Shown: in pieces, positions 43,501 through 50,589 of the stretch | How the letters are laid out: every line of letters begins with the position of its first letter | How positions within the stretch are numbered: the first letter of the stretch is position 1 | Assembly: GCA_020636095.1 (NCBI GenBank) | Contig: JACJYN010000006.1 | Span: 124,001-188,000, forward strand | Direction of reading: 5' to 3' | DNA length: 64,000 nt | DNA from: Lewinellaceae bacterium | Lineage (GTDB): Bacteria > Bacteroidota > Bacteroidia > Chitinophagales > Saprospiraceae | Position numbers and translations under genes: made by a program | Notes under the pieces: generated by a model | Told to the model about the DNA's origin: nothing | The model's input: only the letters and a program-made list of their open reading frames with translations | The model's database searches: none

Positions 43501-43568
43501 GCAAAAAGCATACCAGTAAAAAGAAATATCACGAAATAAGTTAGAAAGCAGGAAAATAGGTTTTTCAT
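37590..43568 (-). CDS. Giant FG-GAP repeat surface protein with T9SS sorting domain
   Basis: The start MKNLFSCFLTYFVIFLFTGM (cat 43566-43568) begins a signal peptide; an upstream in-frame ATG adds 20 residues lacking one. The 1992-residue product has two arrays of FG-GAP-like blades (GNYAVIGAPGDDSDKGSAYI pattern; about residues 535-890 and 1030-1330) that should form beta-propellers like integrin-alpha heads. Around them, four copies of a module of about 80-110 residues contain PDEILCLDWVQ and end in DCSQPLP-like sequences; I do not recognise it. The C-terminus (LNLFPNPVKAELFIEFRRPV onward) is a T9SS type A sorting domain. It leads a three-gene operon with the CHU_C and PorP/SprF genes. Confidence 0.85.
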   Translation of the reverse strand: MKNLFSCFLTYFVIFLFTGMLFAQEPKFEWTNTVGETESAMERIPTNDSPGNNPVSELSSCDGPALAADFYRLDAKIIAADLMANDPAYETTVNIPPALEASTLDALVAIFNTEGIGERDTVVECLNIHNNLWLSQGGIEVFTNTNVNWANELINGIFPTSNTQVNNLFDLHDLSLSDHYELNNEFGLNLQSSEIINLNGLANLFQQIPSVNDAYAQYIIPFCATDHIYIERFTGYKLVHFFHAIPCVDGRSWTFRVNDDCSVAFINSNGPDDASAEIECNEVYQCFSDPLSLDWLQNIISDNYWHCGVACLGSAGLEVYRHTDTWGATVIEIRRSCSDVHRDFYYCDGTQFYSCLFYSPTEIPDCDDNITNGLNNTVLIWDCSIPQPQGCPTTPDEILCLGWIQDLLGSNSSASLSYIDLNGTIYYALQTTPTEITLYDCEGNLIENCYDILEPVQDPPCEYNCFDNGLFFDCSVLVPVYSPNDPFPDCINDCIYQTKITATDVGDGSQFGRGVSISGNHAVIGAPYGNNRRGSAYFLVREGNNWVHQTKVEGSDGFGGSPSYFDHFGESVSIDGNYAVIGAPGDDSDKGSAYIFVQNGNDWVEQAKLTASDRGTNDRFGGSVSISGDYVIVGADKENGHRGAAYIFTRNGSSWVQQAKLTAPDGAPNDFFGGSVSIDGDYTIISAEGNNDRGAAYIFARNGSNWIQQTKLIASNGASGDRFGAFNGVDIFEDYAIAGATGVDNGDGAVYIFRRDGNSWIEETTINLPANARHFGHSVKIQNDRVLVGALLGETNLYGSSYVFMKTSNGWEFITGLSPESSGTPYFFGASIDLDGDFAIISAFLDDSQGLYSGSSFIFNLNCTDRSSCPTSPDEILCLDWVQNIISNDLNYLNPCDPNSLFGYGVSIYENNGEKIIVIGSGGYDSWYFSYYSCSGAFLGTSTFNGADITYNPAYLENFNFSESVWDCSQPLPNCQLPCEFETQITKPDETFGGAVSIDGNYSLVGAYGEITSTGAAYIYMKTGANWLEHQKLIASDGVSGDRFGGSVSMANNYAAIGADGKNDNEGAVYVFENNGYSWVQQAILTASDGASGNRFGLSVFIDGNNIAVGTENNAVYVFKRSGNNWMEQAKITASDGAPSGCFGCSVYIKEDYLVCGSPGYSFDDEGSAYVFQRAGDIWNEEAKLTASDGANYNNFGAGVAMNGEYIAIGAPNHSFNGQEGSVYVFQKTGDSWIEKQKLVAPSEDLYSAGMGLSVSMNNRWLAAGGFFGEGIANGTVNVFELNGDSWEFKTKLYNDLFYDDNETNDFNSPYGFRTVISGNNIIVGAPREDELGSSFIYNLDCINNTCQIEPNDVLCLDWIRDTINYYRPDPIFCDPENLVGYYVYYISLASYNENTLIVLSESLFPDAGNSRYYSCDGTFIGTSSFNFWFPVTFNPPYLENYSRDIPLWHCSQPLPSCTCTEFPNWTALPTGNPHTVIINPEAANCSAIGGLPLEPCDYIGFFYTDNNGELACSNFGEWTGEPLQIPVYGNDAFPPEKNGFADGESFTVKVWKQSTGEEYTVQATYQPIGSMADIGGASIPVTDQGEFAFLGTSAISCLETERCLTIDLSPGVNFVSSYIVPDEANLGQIMQSAADAITIVKTDNPQLHWSPGFNDPFDWEVAEGYRIQAHSAASFDICGQPADPANTPIEVETSRGWHFISYLRSTPANVHQQLEPHLSLIGQVRNSLGITYAGQSPGPFDMQPGQGYYLYPAADGSFHYNGSGRPNPGPPTNGPALARSNTHFHQPMYNSGIDASLLMPASVLEDVIQEGDEVAVTRADGQVVGAAAYEGKNFIISLWGDAPETAEAEGLARGETFYLKVWKEAAEQEYETQFTLVEQPPIFQKDAIYWLGSLTLLQPVSAPQTVIEPPMLNLFPNPVKAELFIEFRRPVLQVGQLQVISSNGALMETAEIFPGSTLRMVFTTQHLAPGAYFFRFILNGKAETHRVAVIH

Positions 43569-43931
43569 ATCCAAAGCACTTGATCTGATGGAAAAATACT
43601 TTAATCCTTCCCCACCCACCGGTAGCAAATGGCCAAAGGCTTAAAAAACACCACATAAAAAGTTACAGCTACAGAAGGAGCAAACAGGGCCACCCCGCCC
43701 CACCCCTCCGGGCAGAGCGCGGCGCCCCGCGAGCGTTAATGCTTCTTTTAGTTTTTGTTGAAGGAAGGCCATCACGGCCGGATTACGCTGTTCTGTTTCG
43801 GGCTTTGGAAGCACGCCTCTTATACTATTCCTCTATTTGCCCGTTTACGCATTGTCTTTTATTGCATATAACAAATAACCTCCTTCCTCTCCACTTTTCC
43901 AACCAACAACCCATATCCGGGCGGATATCCA

Positions 43932-44029
43932 CAAATGCGGTACGACAATGCCAAATACGGCACAGCAACCCGGGTTGGGCCTCATTTTCCCATATTTTGG
44001 GATATTCTCCCGGATTTCGGACGACAATG
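43932..44029 (+). promoter_or_regulatory. Direct-repeat cluster upstream of the histidine kinase
   Basis: CAAATGCGG (43932-43940) and CAAATACGG (43952-43960) are spaced exactly 20 bp apart. ACGACAATG occurs at 43942-43950 and again at 44021-44029. This spacing of about two helical turns fits LytTR-type operators. The rest of the 494-bp gap between the divergent operons shows no gene. Confidence 0.35.
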
Positions 44030-44062
44030 TTTATATTAGGGCAGGTTCCATATTTTTATCTG

Positions 44063-47000
44063 ATGGCTTATATTTGGCGATGCATAGCGGCCTGTATTCT
44101 GGCAGCCTGGGCAGTGAGCTCATCCGCTCAGCTCCTTCATTTGCCGTATCGGCACTATACCGTGCACGACGGGCTGGCCCAGCAGCAGGCCATGTCCCTC
44201 CTACAGGATAGCCGGGGCTATATCTGGGCCGGCACCAAAATGGGCCTCAGCAAATTCAATGGCCAGCATTTCGAGAATTTCCGCCCGGCGCAGGGTTTGC
44301 CCGGCACTTATATCGCCAGCCTGAAAGAGGACGGCCTGGGCAGGGTCTGGGCGTCCTCCTATTCCGGAGTGGGCTTCTACGATGGGGTGGAATGGCGTAA
44401 GGTGTCTGATGAGGCCGAAGCGGAGTTGATCCGGGGGGCGGAAAAGGGAGAAATGCTGTTTTTCTGTTACAAAGCACACACCTTGTGGCGGTTTTCAGGG
44501 GATACATTGGTGTTGGCCGACAGCATAACTCCTCAACAGGTTAATCGGTATTTGCAGCAACCGGCTGCTCCTGGCCCGGGGCAGTGGGTGTTGTATGCTC
44601 AAGGCGGGCAATCGAGCACGTTGATCAAGGTCAGTGCAGCCGGGAGGTTGGTTGGAGCTGTCGTGGCCAGTTGGAAGGATTATTTCCGGCCTTCCCCAAA
44701 CCGGGAGGGTGGGTACTATCTGGCCTCAAAGCCTGACGAAAACGGTAGGGTGTATCTCAGCCGGCCGGGCGAAGGCCAGCCGGCCGATTCCATCCGGTTT
44801 AGCCGGGAGATGGCCAATTCAGAAACCGATCGGCTATCGTTCGTATTTGGCCCGCATGGTGGCATTTACTTTGTTTTGGGGGATAAACAGCTTTTCTTCA
44901 AGCCGCCAAATGATTCAACTCCTCAAAAGCTCGATATTCCCATTTCCAATATTTCCGGTTTGATGGCGGGCCGGGAAGGCGCGATCTGGATTCACGCGGA
45001 AGATGGCCTGTACCAGTATTTTCCGCAAGGATTCAAATACATTTCATCGCGGGATGCACCCGCTGCGTGGGGGTTCATCCAGGATGACTCCGGAGATTAC
45101 TGGATCAGCAGTTTGGGGTACGGGCTGAAAAGGGTACAGCAGGGGGAACTTTCCACCTTTCCTTCTCCTCAGGACTGCCCCGCTCCTGATAAGTTCTACT
45201 ACGGTATCTCGCAAGACCATTTAGGCGATTTGTATTTTTCTCACGAAAGAGGCCTGGTCCGTCTGCACAACGGCCGTTTCGACTGGATACTGAGGCGCAA
45301 TCCTTTATCTCCGGCCGAAGACACCCCCGTGCTGTACAATTACTTCGATGCGCAGGGCCGGAAAGTACTGGCTGGTTTAAAGGGGGGCGTTGCTTTGTTT
45401 GACCCTGAAAGCGGGCAGCTTGAACCGCTACTTCTGGAAGCCATCAATGGGGCCTATGTTCAGGGCATCACCCGCGATGACCAGGACCATTACTGGTTTA
45501 CTTCCGCCCGGCGGGGGATTGTACGGTATCACATTCCAACCCAGGAGATCAGCAAGTTTCAAAAAGGGGAAGATGGGGTTCCACTAGCCGGCGCCAGCTG
45601 TGTGGAAAATGACCCGGGCCATGGCCTGTGGTTGGGTTCAAGCGAGGGGTTATTCTATTTTTCCAATCAGACTCAGCAATTCCAGCGGGTTGCAGATAGT
45701 ATTATTTTCGAACGGGTCTTTAACCTGAAAGTGGTGGACTCCCTACTTTTGATCGGCGGCCTGCAGGGCCTGCACGTCCTGCACCTGCCCACTTTTCACC
45801 AACAGGGCAAGGAATGGCTGAAAGCCTACAACCAGAACAACGGATTCCTGGGCATAGAGCCCGACCAGAACGGCGCCTACCTGGACCATCAGGGCAATTA
45901 CTGGGTGATCTGCTCCAACCAGATCGCTATGATCCCAAAGGGAAATATCAGCATGGAGGATTACCCCTCCCGGGTGCGCATTTTTCAGATCAATGGCCAG
46001 CGCGTGCCGTACACCCCCTCCGGCCCCATCGTTCTGCCCCGGGGCGAAAACCAGATCACCGTTCGTTTCGAAAGCATCGGCTTTCAGCGACCCCTGCGCA
46101 CCCAGTATTCCTGGCGCCTGCTCGGGCATTCCGACGGCTGGACAGGCTGGACGGAAGACCAGATGGCTTTTTTCCCGCAACTGCCCAGTGGAAAATATAC
46201 CTTCGAGGTGCGCAGCCGGCATCCCGGCAGCCTGGACCCTACCGACCACATCACCGATGCGTATAGCTTCCAGGTGGAACAGGCCTTTTATAAAGAGCCC
46301 AATTTTTACCAGTTGGCTTTCAGCGTCGGATTGGCCCTCCTGGCCATATCCTGCATCGGCTTCGGTTTTTACTGGAATGCCCGCCGGGCGGCGCACACGG
46401 CCCGACTCGCCGCCACCGAACGGGAGCAGATGATGAAATACTATCAGATACAGACTTTACAGTCCCAATTGCAGCCTCATTTCATTTTCAACCTGCTTAA
46501 CGCCATCAAGAGCTTTATCGTAAGGGGCCGGCAGGAGGAGGCGGAAGAACACATCGAACGCTTGTCGAAAGTAATGCGGCGGTTTCTGGAATCGAGCGTA
46601 GGTGCGGGACTGGAAAACCTCACTCAACAGGGCCAGGAGATCCCCCTGCAGTCGGAGATCGAGTTGTTGAAATACTACATTGAGCTCATGCAGGTGCTGA
46701 AACCCGGCAAATTTACCTTTGATATCGAGGTGGCCCCTTCGGTCCATCCGGCTAATGTGGTCATTGCTCCTATGATCATCCAGCCCTTTGTCGAAAATGC
46801 GATCAAGCACGGGCTGGTTCCGAAAAAAGACGGCGCCGGCCACTTGCTGGTTCGCTTTTCCAGGCAAGATGGCGGGCTACTGTGTATCGTACAGGACAAT
46901 GGGCCCGGCTTTGAATTCGAGCCCCTGACGGCTCCGGAAAAAGTTTCAGCACACCGGTCCATGGGCATTGAACTGGTTATGAACCGGGTGGAACTGCTTC

Positions 47001-47083
47001 GCAATTTCGGAATTGTGATCGGAATTCAGTTCGAGTCTCCGCCCCAGGGTGGCGCCCGGGTTAATATTCACTTCGCTGAATGA
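44063..47083 (+). CDS. Propeller sensor histidine kinase (Reg_prop, Y_Y_Y, LytS-type kinase)
   Basis: I chose the start MAYIWRCIAACILAAWAVSS because it opens a signal peptide; ATGs at 44027 and 43739 are in frame but add nonsecretory residues. The 1006-residue protein has a periplasmic two-component-regulator propeller (for example GRVWASSYSGVGFYDGVEWR), a Y_Y_Y domain (about 625-735) and one membrane helix (about 750-770). The cytoplasmic His_kinase domain has LQPHFIFNLLN (phospho-His near 806), APMIIQPFVENAIKHGL and QDNGPGFEF. It should sense an external, possibly carbohydrate-related cue. It is followed within 14 bp by its LytTR response regulator. It is divergent from the FG-GAP operon, which is a plausible target. 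Confidence 0.9.
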   Translation: MAYIWRCIAACILAAWAVSSSAQLLHLPYRHYTVHDGLAQQQAMSLLQDSRGYIWAGTKMGLSKFNGQHFENFRPAQGLPGTYIASLKEDGLGRVWASSYSGVGFYDGVEWRKVSDEAEAELIRGAEKGEMLFFCYKAHTLWRFSGDTLVLADSITPQQVNRYLQQPAAPGPGQWVLYAQGGQSSTLIKVSAAGRLVGAVVASWKDYFRPSPNREGGYYLASKPDENGRVYLSRPGEGQPADSIRFSREMANSETDRLSFVFGPHGGIYFVLGDKQLFFKPPNDSTPQKLDIPISNISGLMAGREGAIWIHAEDGLYQYFPQGFKYISSRDAPAAWGFIQDDSGDYWISSLGYGLKRVQQGELSTFPSPQDCPAPDKFYYGISQDHLGDLYFSHERGLVRLHNGRFDWILRRNPLSPAEDTPVLYNYFDAQGRKVLAGLKGGVALFDPESGQLEPLLLEAINGAYVQGITRDDQDHYWFTSARRGIVRYHIPTQEISKFQKGEDGVPLAGASCVENDPGHGLWLGSSEGLFYFSNQTQQFQRVADSIIFERVFNLKVVDSLLLIGGLQGLHVLHLPTFHQQGKEWLKAYNQNNGFLGIEPDQNGAYLDHQGNYWVICSNQIAMIPKGNISMEDYPSRVRIFQINGQRVPYTPSGPIVLPRGENQITVRFESIGFQRPLRTQYSWRLLGHSDGWTGWTEDQMAFFPQLPSGKYTFEVRSRHPGSLDPTDHITDAYSFQVEQAFYKEPNFYQLAFSVGLALLAISCIGFGFYWNARRAAHTARLAATEREQMMKYYQIQTLQSQLQPHFIFNLLNAIKSFIVRGRQEEAEEHIERLSKVMRRFLESSVGAGLENLTQQGQEIPLQSEIELLKYYIELMQVLKPGKFTFDIEVAPSVHPANVVIAPMIIQPFVENAIKHGLVPKKDGAGHLLVRFSRQDGGLLCIVQDNGPGFEFEPLTAPEKVSAHRSMGIELVMNRVELLRNFGIVIGIQFESPPQGGARVNIHFAE

Positions 47084-47096
47084 AAATATTTTCGGA

Positions 47097-47951
47097 ATGA
47101 AAGTTTTTATTGTAGAGGACGACCTTCATTCGCTCGAGTTGTACAAGGAATACCTGCGCCAGGATTCTCCGGAGGTAGAGATCGTCGGGCAGGCTACCAA
47201 TCTCCAGCAGGCTCGTGCGTTTTTTATGGAACAACAGCCTGATCTGGCCTTGCTGGATATCCGTATGGATGAAGACAAAGGCACGACTTTCGATTTGCTG
47301 AGGGAACTACAGCCCACCGGCCGCCTCAATTTCGACTTTATCTTCATCACTTCGCACGGCATACAGGAATACATGCTACAGGCCATCGAGCTCTCTGCTC
47401 TGAAATACCTGACCAAACCTGTAAACCGGGCGGAATTCCGGCAGGCCATCGAAAAAGCGCTGGAAAGGAAGGACGACCGCGAAACGCTGGCCCGCCAGGT
47501 CGATATGCTGCTGGCACAGACCCGGCGGGCCACCCCGGCTTCCTCGGGCCGCATGGCCATCCCTTTGCTCAAAGGGTTGATCGAAATGGCCGATTTGAAC
47601 GACATTTTGTACATCCACTCTTTTCAGCAAGGCACGATGGCCCAGGTGTTCCTGGAAAACCGGGATGCTCCCCTCAACAGCATCCGGCCGATCGGGAAAT
47701 TCCGGCAGATACTCACTCCGGGCCAGGGCTTTTTCCCCATCCACGAAAGTACCCTGATCAACCTGAATAAACTGCAACGGTACCATCACGGTGAGAAAAC
47801 GGCGACGATGACGGATGGGGCCTCCCTGTATGCTTCCAAACGCGGCGGACGGGCGCTGCGGCAGTATCTGCTGGGCGAAGGGCAGGAAAACAGGGAGGAA
47901 GAACAGCCGCTGCTTCGACGGCTCTGGAAAGCCCTGCGCAGGAAGGGATGA
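47097..47951 (+). CDS. LytTR-family response regulator
   Basis: The start MKVFIVEDDLHSLELYKEYL lies 14 bp after the kinase stop; a longer in-frame start at 47049 would overlap the kinase gene. The 284-residue protein has a receiver domain (acidic pocket EDD at 7-9, phospho-acceptor D54 in LALLDIRMD, Thr/Ser near 85 and K102 in LKYLTKPVN) and a LytTR DNA-binding domain from about residue 155 (RMAIPLLKGLIEMADLNDIL, then STLINLNKLQRYH). A basic tail ends the protein. It is the partner of the propeller kinase. A TIR-bounded hairpin begins 3 bp after its stop. Confidence 0.92.
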   Translation: MKVFIVEDDLHSLELYKEYLRQDSPEVEIVGQATNLQQARAFFMEQQPDLALLDIRMDEDKGTTFDLLRELQPTGRLNFDFIFITSHGIQEYMLQAIELSALKYLTKPVNRAEFRQAIEKALERKDDRETLARQVDMLLAQTRRATPASSGRMAIPLLKGLIEMADLNDILYIHSFQQGTMAQVFLENRDAPLNSIRPIGKFRQILTPGQGFFPIHESTLINLNKLQRYHHGEKTATMTDGASLYASKRGGRALRQYLLGEGQENREEEQPLLRRLWKALRRKG

Positions 47952-47954
47952 AAT

Positions 47955-48134
47955 AAGTAGTCGGGCACATTTATTTTACGTATTGATAGCACGGTCGGGC
48001 GTCCCCGCCTACTGTGCCAGTATGGCCGGCAGGCACGCCCGGGCGTGGCTCAGCCTATGCTGCCTGAATCACTCACGGGCGTGGACGCCCGCGAGTGCAA
48101 CATTAAACTAAATTTAAAGCTGTCCGACTACTTA
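47955..48134. repeat. Long-hairpin element F, 3' of the response regulator gene
   Basis: TAAGTAGTCGG (47955-47965) and CCGACTACTTA (48124-48134) are perfect inverted repeats, with weaker pairing continuing inward (CA..TTTA). The GC-rich interior contains GGGCGTCC and GGACGCCC, among other complementary words. It starts 3 bp after a plus-strand stop codon. Its core does not match family A or B. Confidence 0.65.
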
Positions 48135-48150
48135 GACGGCCTTTTCCAGT

Positions 48151-48361
48151 TATACACCCCTCGGTCACCAGAAGTGATTTCCTGCCGGCCATGCTGGCAC
48201 AGCAGGCGGGTTGTCGCTTTCTTTTTGCGCCCTGCGGCGTTGATCCCGCTTTTTAGAAAAAAGCGGGACGCCGTAGCTGCGGCTATGCCTGTGCTTTTCG
48301 CCTTGCAGGCCACAAAAATAAAATTGCCAAAATTTCACCTCTGATAACCGAGGGGTGTATA
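48151..48361 (-). repeat. Long-hairpin element C, family A-like core
   Basis: The 27-bp ends TATACACCCCTCGGTCACCA.. (48151-48177) and ..GATAACCGAGGGGTGTATA (48335-48361) match as inverted repeats except at about four positions. The interior has a perfect GTCCCGC-type stem and the words CGTAGCTGCGGCTATGCCTG and TTCGCCTTGCAGGCCACAAA, recognisably the family A core. It lies 17 bp from element F. Confidence 0.68.
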
Positions 48362-48547
48362 TGCTAAACCCAACCGGTTTCGTTACCCAAAATCAGCGTT
48401 TCGTGCACTCAAACCCTCTGTTCATTCATTCCGCCCTGATTGTATGCAGAGATTGGGTTATTTTCCCCATCCACCGCAAGTTTGATACGGGTCATCAGCG
48501 AACTCGTTTGCGCTGGTGATTTCGTCAAAATTGCTAACGCTCTTTGG

Positions 48548-48583
48548 CGCCGCCGCTCCTGCCGAAAGGAGGGGCGGCGTTTT
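48548..48583 (+). terminator. Terminator-like hairpin on the plus strand
   Basis: CGCCGCCGCTCCT (48548-48560) and AGGAGGGGCGGCG (48567-48579) pair at 12 of 13 positions around GCCGAA and are followed by TTTT. No gene ends nearby on the plus strand: the response regulator stops about 600 bp upstream. The region 48362-48651 shows no convincing gene. It may end an unannotated small transcript. Confidence 0.5.
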
Positions 48584-48651
48584 GCTTCAATATAGTCGAC
48601 ACTTTCTATGGCCTGTTTATAAAAACCAAGTATTGCAAGTCCCATTGCCTT

Positions 48652-48815
48652 AGAGCTTGTTTGGAGGCCGGGTTTGATAGCGAAAAGAGTCAGTTTTTTG
48701 ATGAAACAAGACGTCTTTTTGAAGAGCGTACCGTTCGGTACGGTCGAAAAAAGCAACGCAGTGTCATCAAAAAAATGACCTTTGCAGCTCAAAGATTGGC
48801 CTCCAAACAAGCTCT
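48652..48815 (-). repeat. Family B long-hairpin element, copy B3
   Basis: Perfect 18-bp ends, AGAGCTTGTTTGGAGGCC and GGCCTCCAAACAAGCTCT, bound a 164-bp element with the core GTCAGTTTTTTGATGAAACA. The inner arm GCAACGCAGTGTCATCAAAA folds back on the core, and a CGTACCGTTCGGTACG palindrome forms the tip. It lies 24 bp 3' of rfbD. Confidence 0.85.
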
Positions 48816-48839
48816 TACCGTTCTATTTCTTTTCCGTGC

Positions 48840-49730
48840 TTACCGAGCCATCATTTCCCTCAACCCCTCCCGCCAGTGCAACAACTCCAGCCCAAACACC
48901 GCCTTGATCTTCCCCTTATTCAACACGCTGTACGGCGGCCTGGCCGCCGCCGTCGGAAAGTCTTTCGTCTCGATGGGCCATACCTTACATTCGATGCCCG
49001 CCAGCTCAAAGATGGCCAGCGCAAAGTCGTACCAGCTGCACACCCCCTCGTCGCTGTAATGGTAGATGCCTTGTAGCCTATCGCGGGCCACTTCGCCCTG
49101 CTCCACCTTGCGGATCATCTGCAGGGTGGCGTGGGCCAGGCCGCGGGCGTAGGTGGGCGTGCCCACCTGGTCGAAGACGACCTTCAGCTCGTCGCGTTCC
49201 CGGCCCAGGCGCAGCATAGTCTTCACGAAGTTGTGCCCGAAGGAAGCATACACCCAGGAGGTGCGCAGGATGAGCGTCTGAGGGTTGGCCGCCTGAGCGG
49301 CCTGCTCCCCGGCCAGCTTGGTGCGGGCGTAGACGCTCTGGGGCGCGGTGGAATCCCCTTCCTGGAACGGCGTATTCTGCTGGTTGTGGTACACGTAGTC
49401 GGTAGAGTAATGCACCAGCGGGATGCCCTTCCGGGCGCAGGCTTCGGCCAGCCACCGTACCGCGTCGACGTTGCCGAGCTGTGCGGCCTCCGGTTCGCTT
49501 TCTGCTTTGTCTACTGCGGTGTAGGCGGCGCAGTTGATGCAGTAGTCATATGTCTGGGCCTCGAAAAATGCCTTGATGGCCACTTTCTGAGTCACATCCA
49601 GCTCAGCTCTGCCGGTAAAGGTGAACTGAAAGGCTGGGTAGGCGCGCTCCAGCTCCCGGAACTCACGGCCCAGTTGGCCGTTGGCGCCGGTGATGAGGAT
49701 GCGGATAGGTGTATCAGTGTTTGAGTGCAT
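48840..49730 (-). CDS. rfbD: dTDP-4-dehydrorhamnose reductase
   Basis: This 296-residue short-chain dehydrogenase reduces dTDP-4-dehydro-L-rhamnose to dTDP-L-rhamnose, the last step of the pathway, in the cytoplasm. The NAD(P) site GANGQLGREF is near residues 14-23, and NCAAYTAVDKAE near 69-80 is a strong RfbD signature. The catalytic triad region STDYVY and YARTKLAGE (YxxxK) follows. The TSWVYASFGHNFVKTMLRLG segment is also characteristic. The gene stands alone, separated from rfbC (53374) by 3.6 kb. rfbA and rfbB are not in the window. The product probably feeds rhamnose into surface polysaccharides. Confidence 0.95.
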   Translation of the reverse strand: MHSNTDTPIRILITGANGQLGREFRELERAYPAFQFTFTGRAELDVTQKVAIKAFFEAQTYDYCINCAAYTAVDKAESEPEAAQLGNVDAVRWLAEACARKGIPLVHYSTDYVYHNQQNTPFQEGDSTAPQSVYARTKLAGEQAAQAANPQTLILRTSWVYASFGHNFVKTMLRLGRERDELKVVFDQVGTPTYARGLAHATLQMIRKVEQGEVARDRLQGIYHYSDEGVCSWYDFALAIFELAGIECKVWPIETKDFPTAAARPPYSVLNKGKIKAVFGLELLHWREGLREMMAR

Positions 49731-49810
49731 TTGTGTATAAGTGCATTTGTGAGGACGCTCCGGTTCAACAATTAAACAATATAACCATCTAACAATTTTA
49801 ACCGGCTGAC

Positions 49811-50007
49811 TAATTCTACTTTGTTACTTTAAGGAAATCGACAATATGACGTCTTCGATTATCCTCCCCCTCCCTGCGGCCGGCCCTCCGATATGCATCG
49901 TGAGCAGGCTCTCCAGAGGGGTATATTTGGGGGCCAGCCGCTTTGGCAATCCAGCCGGACAATGGGGTTCATATTGGAAAATAATTTAAACTAACAAAGT
50001 AGAACTA
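49811..50007. repeat. Long-hairpin element D
   Basis: TAATTCTACTTTGTTACTTTAA is written here in two parts, TAATTCTACTTTG plus TTACTTTAA (49811-49832). It matches the complement of 49986-50007 at 20 of 22 positions. The 153-bp interior is GC-rich and unrelated in sequence to families A and B. It lies 91 bp 3' of the 162-residue membrane-protein gene. The rest of 49731-50051 shows no gene. Confidence 0.68.
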
Positions 50008-50051
50008 AACGGACGGCTCACCCCCCACTTCCCAATCCGATCGGCTAAGGG

Positions 50052-50096
50052 CTTGCAAAATAACGAGCCTAAATGGAGTACTTATTGTTTTGCAAG
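50052..50096 (-). terminator. Hairpin just 3' of the membrane-protein gene
   Basis: CTTGCAAAATAA (50052-50063) pairs imperfectly with TTATTGTTTTGCAAG (50082-50096). The structure starts 2 bp after the minus-strand stop. It could act as a terminator, although no strong T-tract follows. Confidence 0.45.
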
Positions 50097-50098
50097 AC

Positions 50099-50587
50099 CT
50101 AAAGGAACGCCAATCCCAGTAGGAACAGAAACGGCGCCACCATGCCCGACCAGAAAATCAGCTGGTAGGCCTTTCTGCGAAAGGGCAGAATGGCCAACGG
50201 CTTACGTATGCTTTCCGCGATCAGCCCGATGTTGTACAACAGGTTGGCGATGCCCATGTATATCAGGAAGAGCACGGCCTGAAAGAATAAGCTCCACCAG
50301 TTGAATTCAAAGCTGGCAAACCGGTACTTGCCCAGCCCCATCTGTATGATCGCATAGTACAGCACCACTACCATAATGCCGACAAAGAGCAGCGAACGGT
50401 TAAATGGCCCGCGTTGGGCTTCCCACCAGTCGAAAGCATCGTCTTTGCTGGGGGCGCGGGTGAGCTCTTCATCCAGGGTGTGGCCCTCGCGGAGCTTCTC
50501 CCCCTGCATGGTGCGAACCAGGTATAAGGACAGTGGGAAGATGCCCGCCGCCAGAATAATTATCATAAAAAGTGCCAATACTCCCAT
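50099..50587 (-). CDS. Four-helix membrane protein, unknown function
   Basis: This 162-residue protein has four hydrophobic helices (VLALFMIIILAAGIFPLSLY, SLLFVGIMVVVLYYAIIQMG, FFQAVLFLIYMGIANLLYNI, IFWSGMVAPFLFLLGLAFL). A charged cytoplasmic loop of about 45 residues lies after the first helix (GEKLREGHTLDEELTRAPSK). The family is not recognised. Its start follows the GNAT gene stop by 2 bp, so the two are translationally coupled. No function can be assigned. Confidence 0.72.
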   Translation of the reverse strand: MGVLALFMIIILAAGIFPLSLYLVRTMQGEKLREGHTLDEELTRAPSKDDAFDWWEAQRGPFNRSLLFVGIMVVVLYYAIIQMGLGKYRFASFEFNWWSLFFQAVLFLIYMGIANLLYNIGLIAESIRKPLAILPFRRKAYQLIFWSGMVAPFLFLLGLAFL

Positions 50588-50589
50588 TC

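Noticed and set aside
43739..44062. 108-codon N-terminal extension of the histidine kinase
   Set aside because: It covers the intergenic direct repeats and would bury the signal peptide.
48409..48810. 133-codon minus-strand frame in the noncoding region near rfbD
   Set aside because: It runs through repeat element B3 and a terminator-like hairpin and has no family resemblance.
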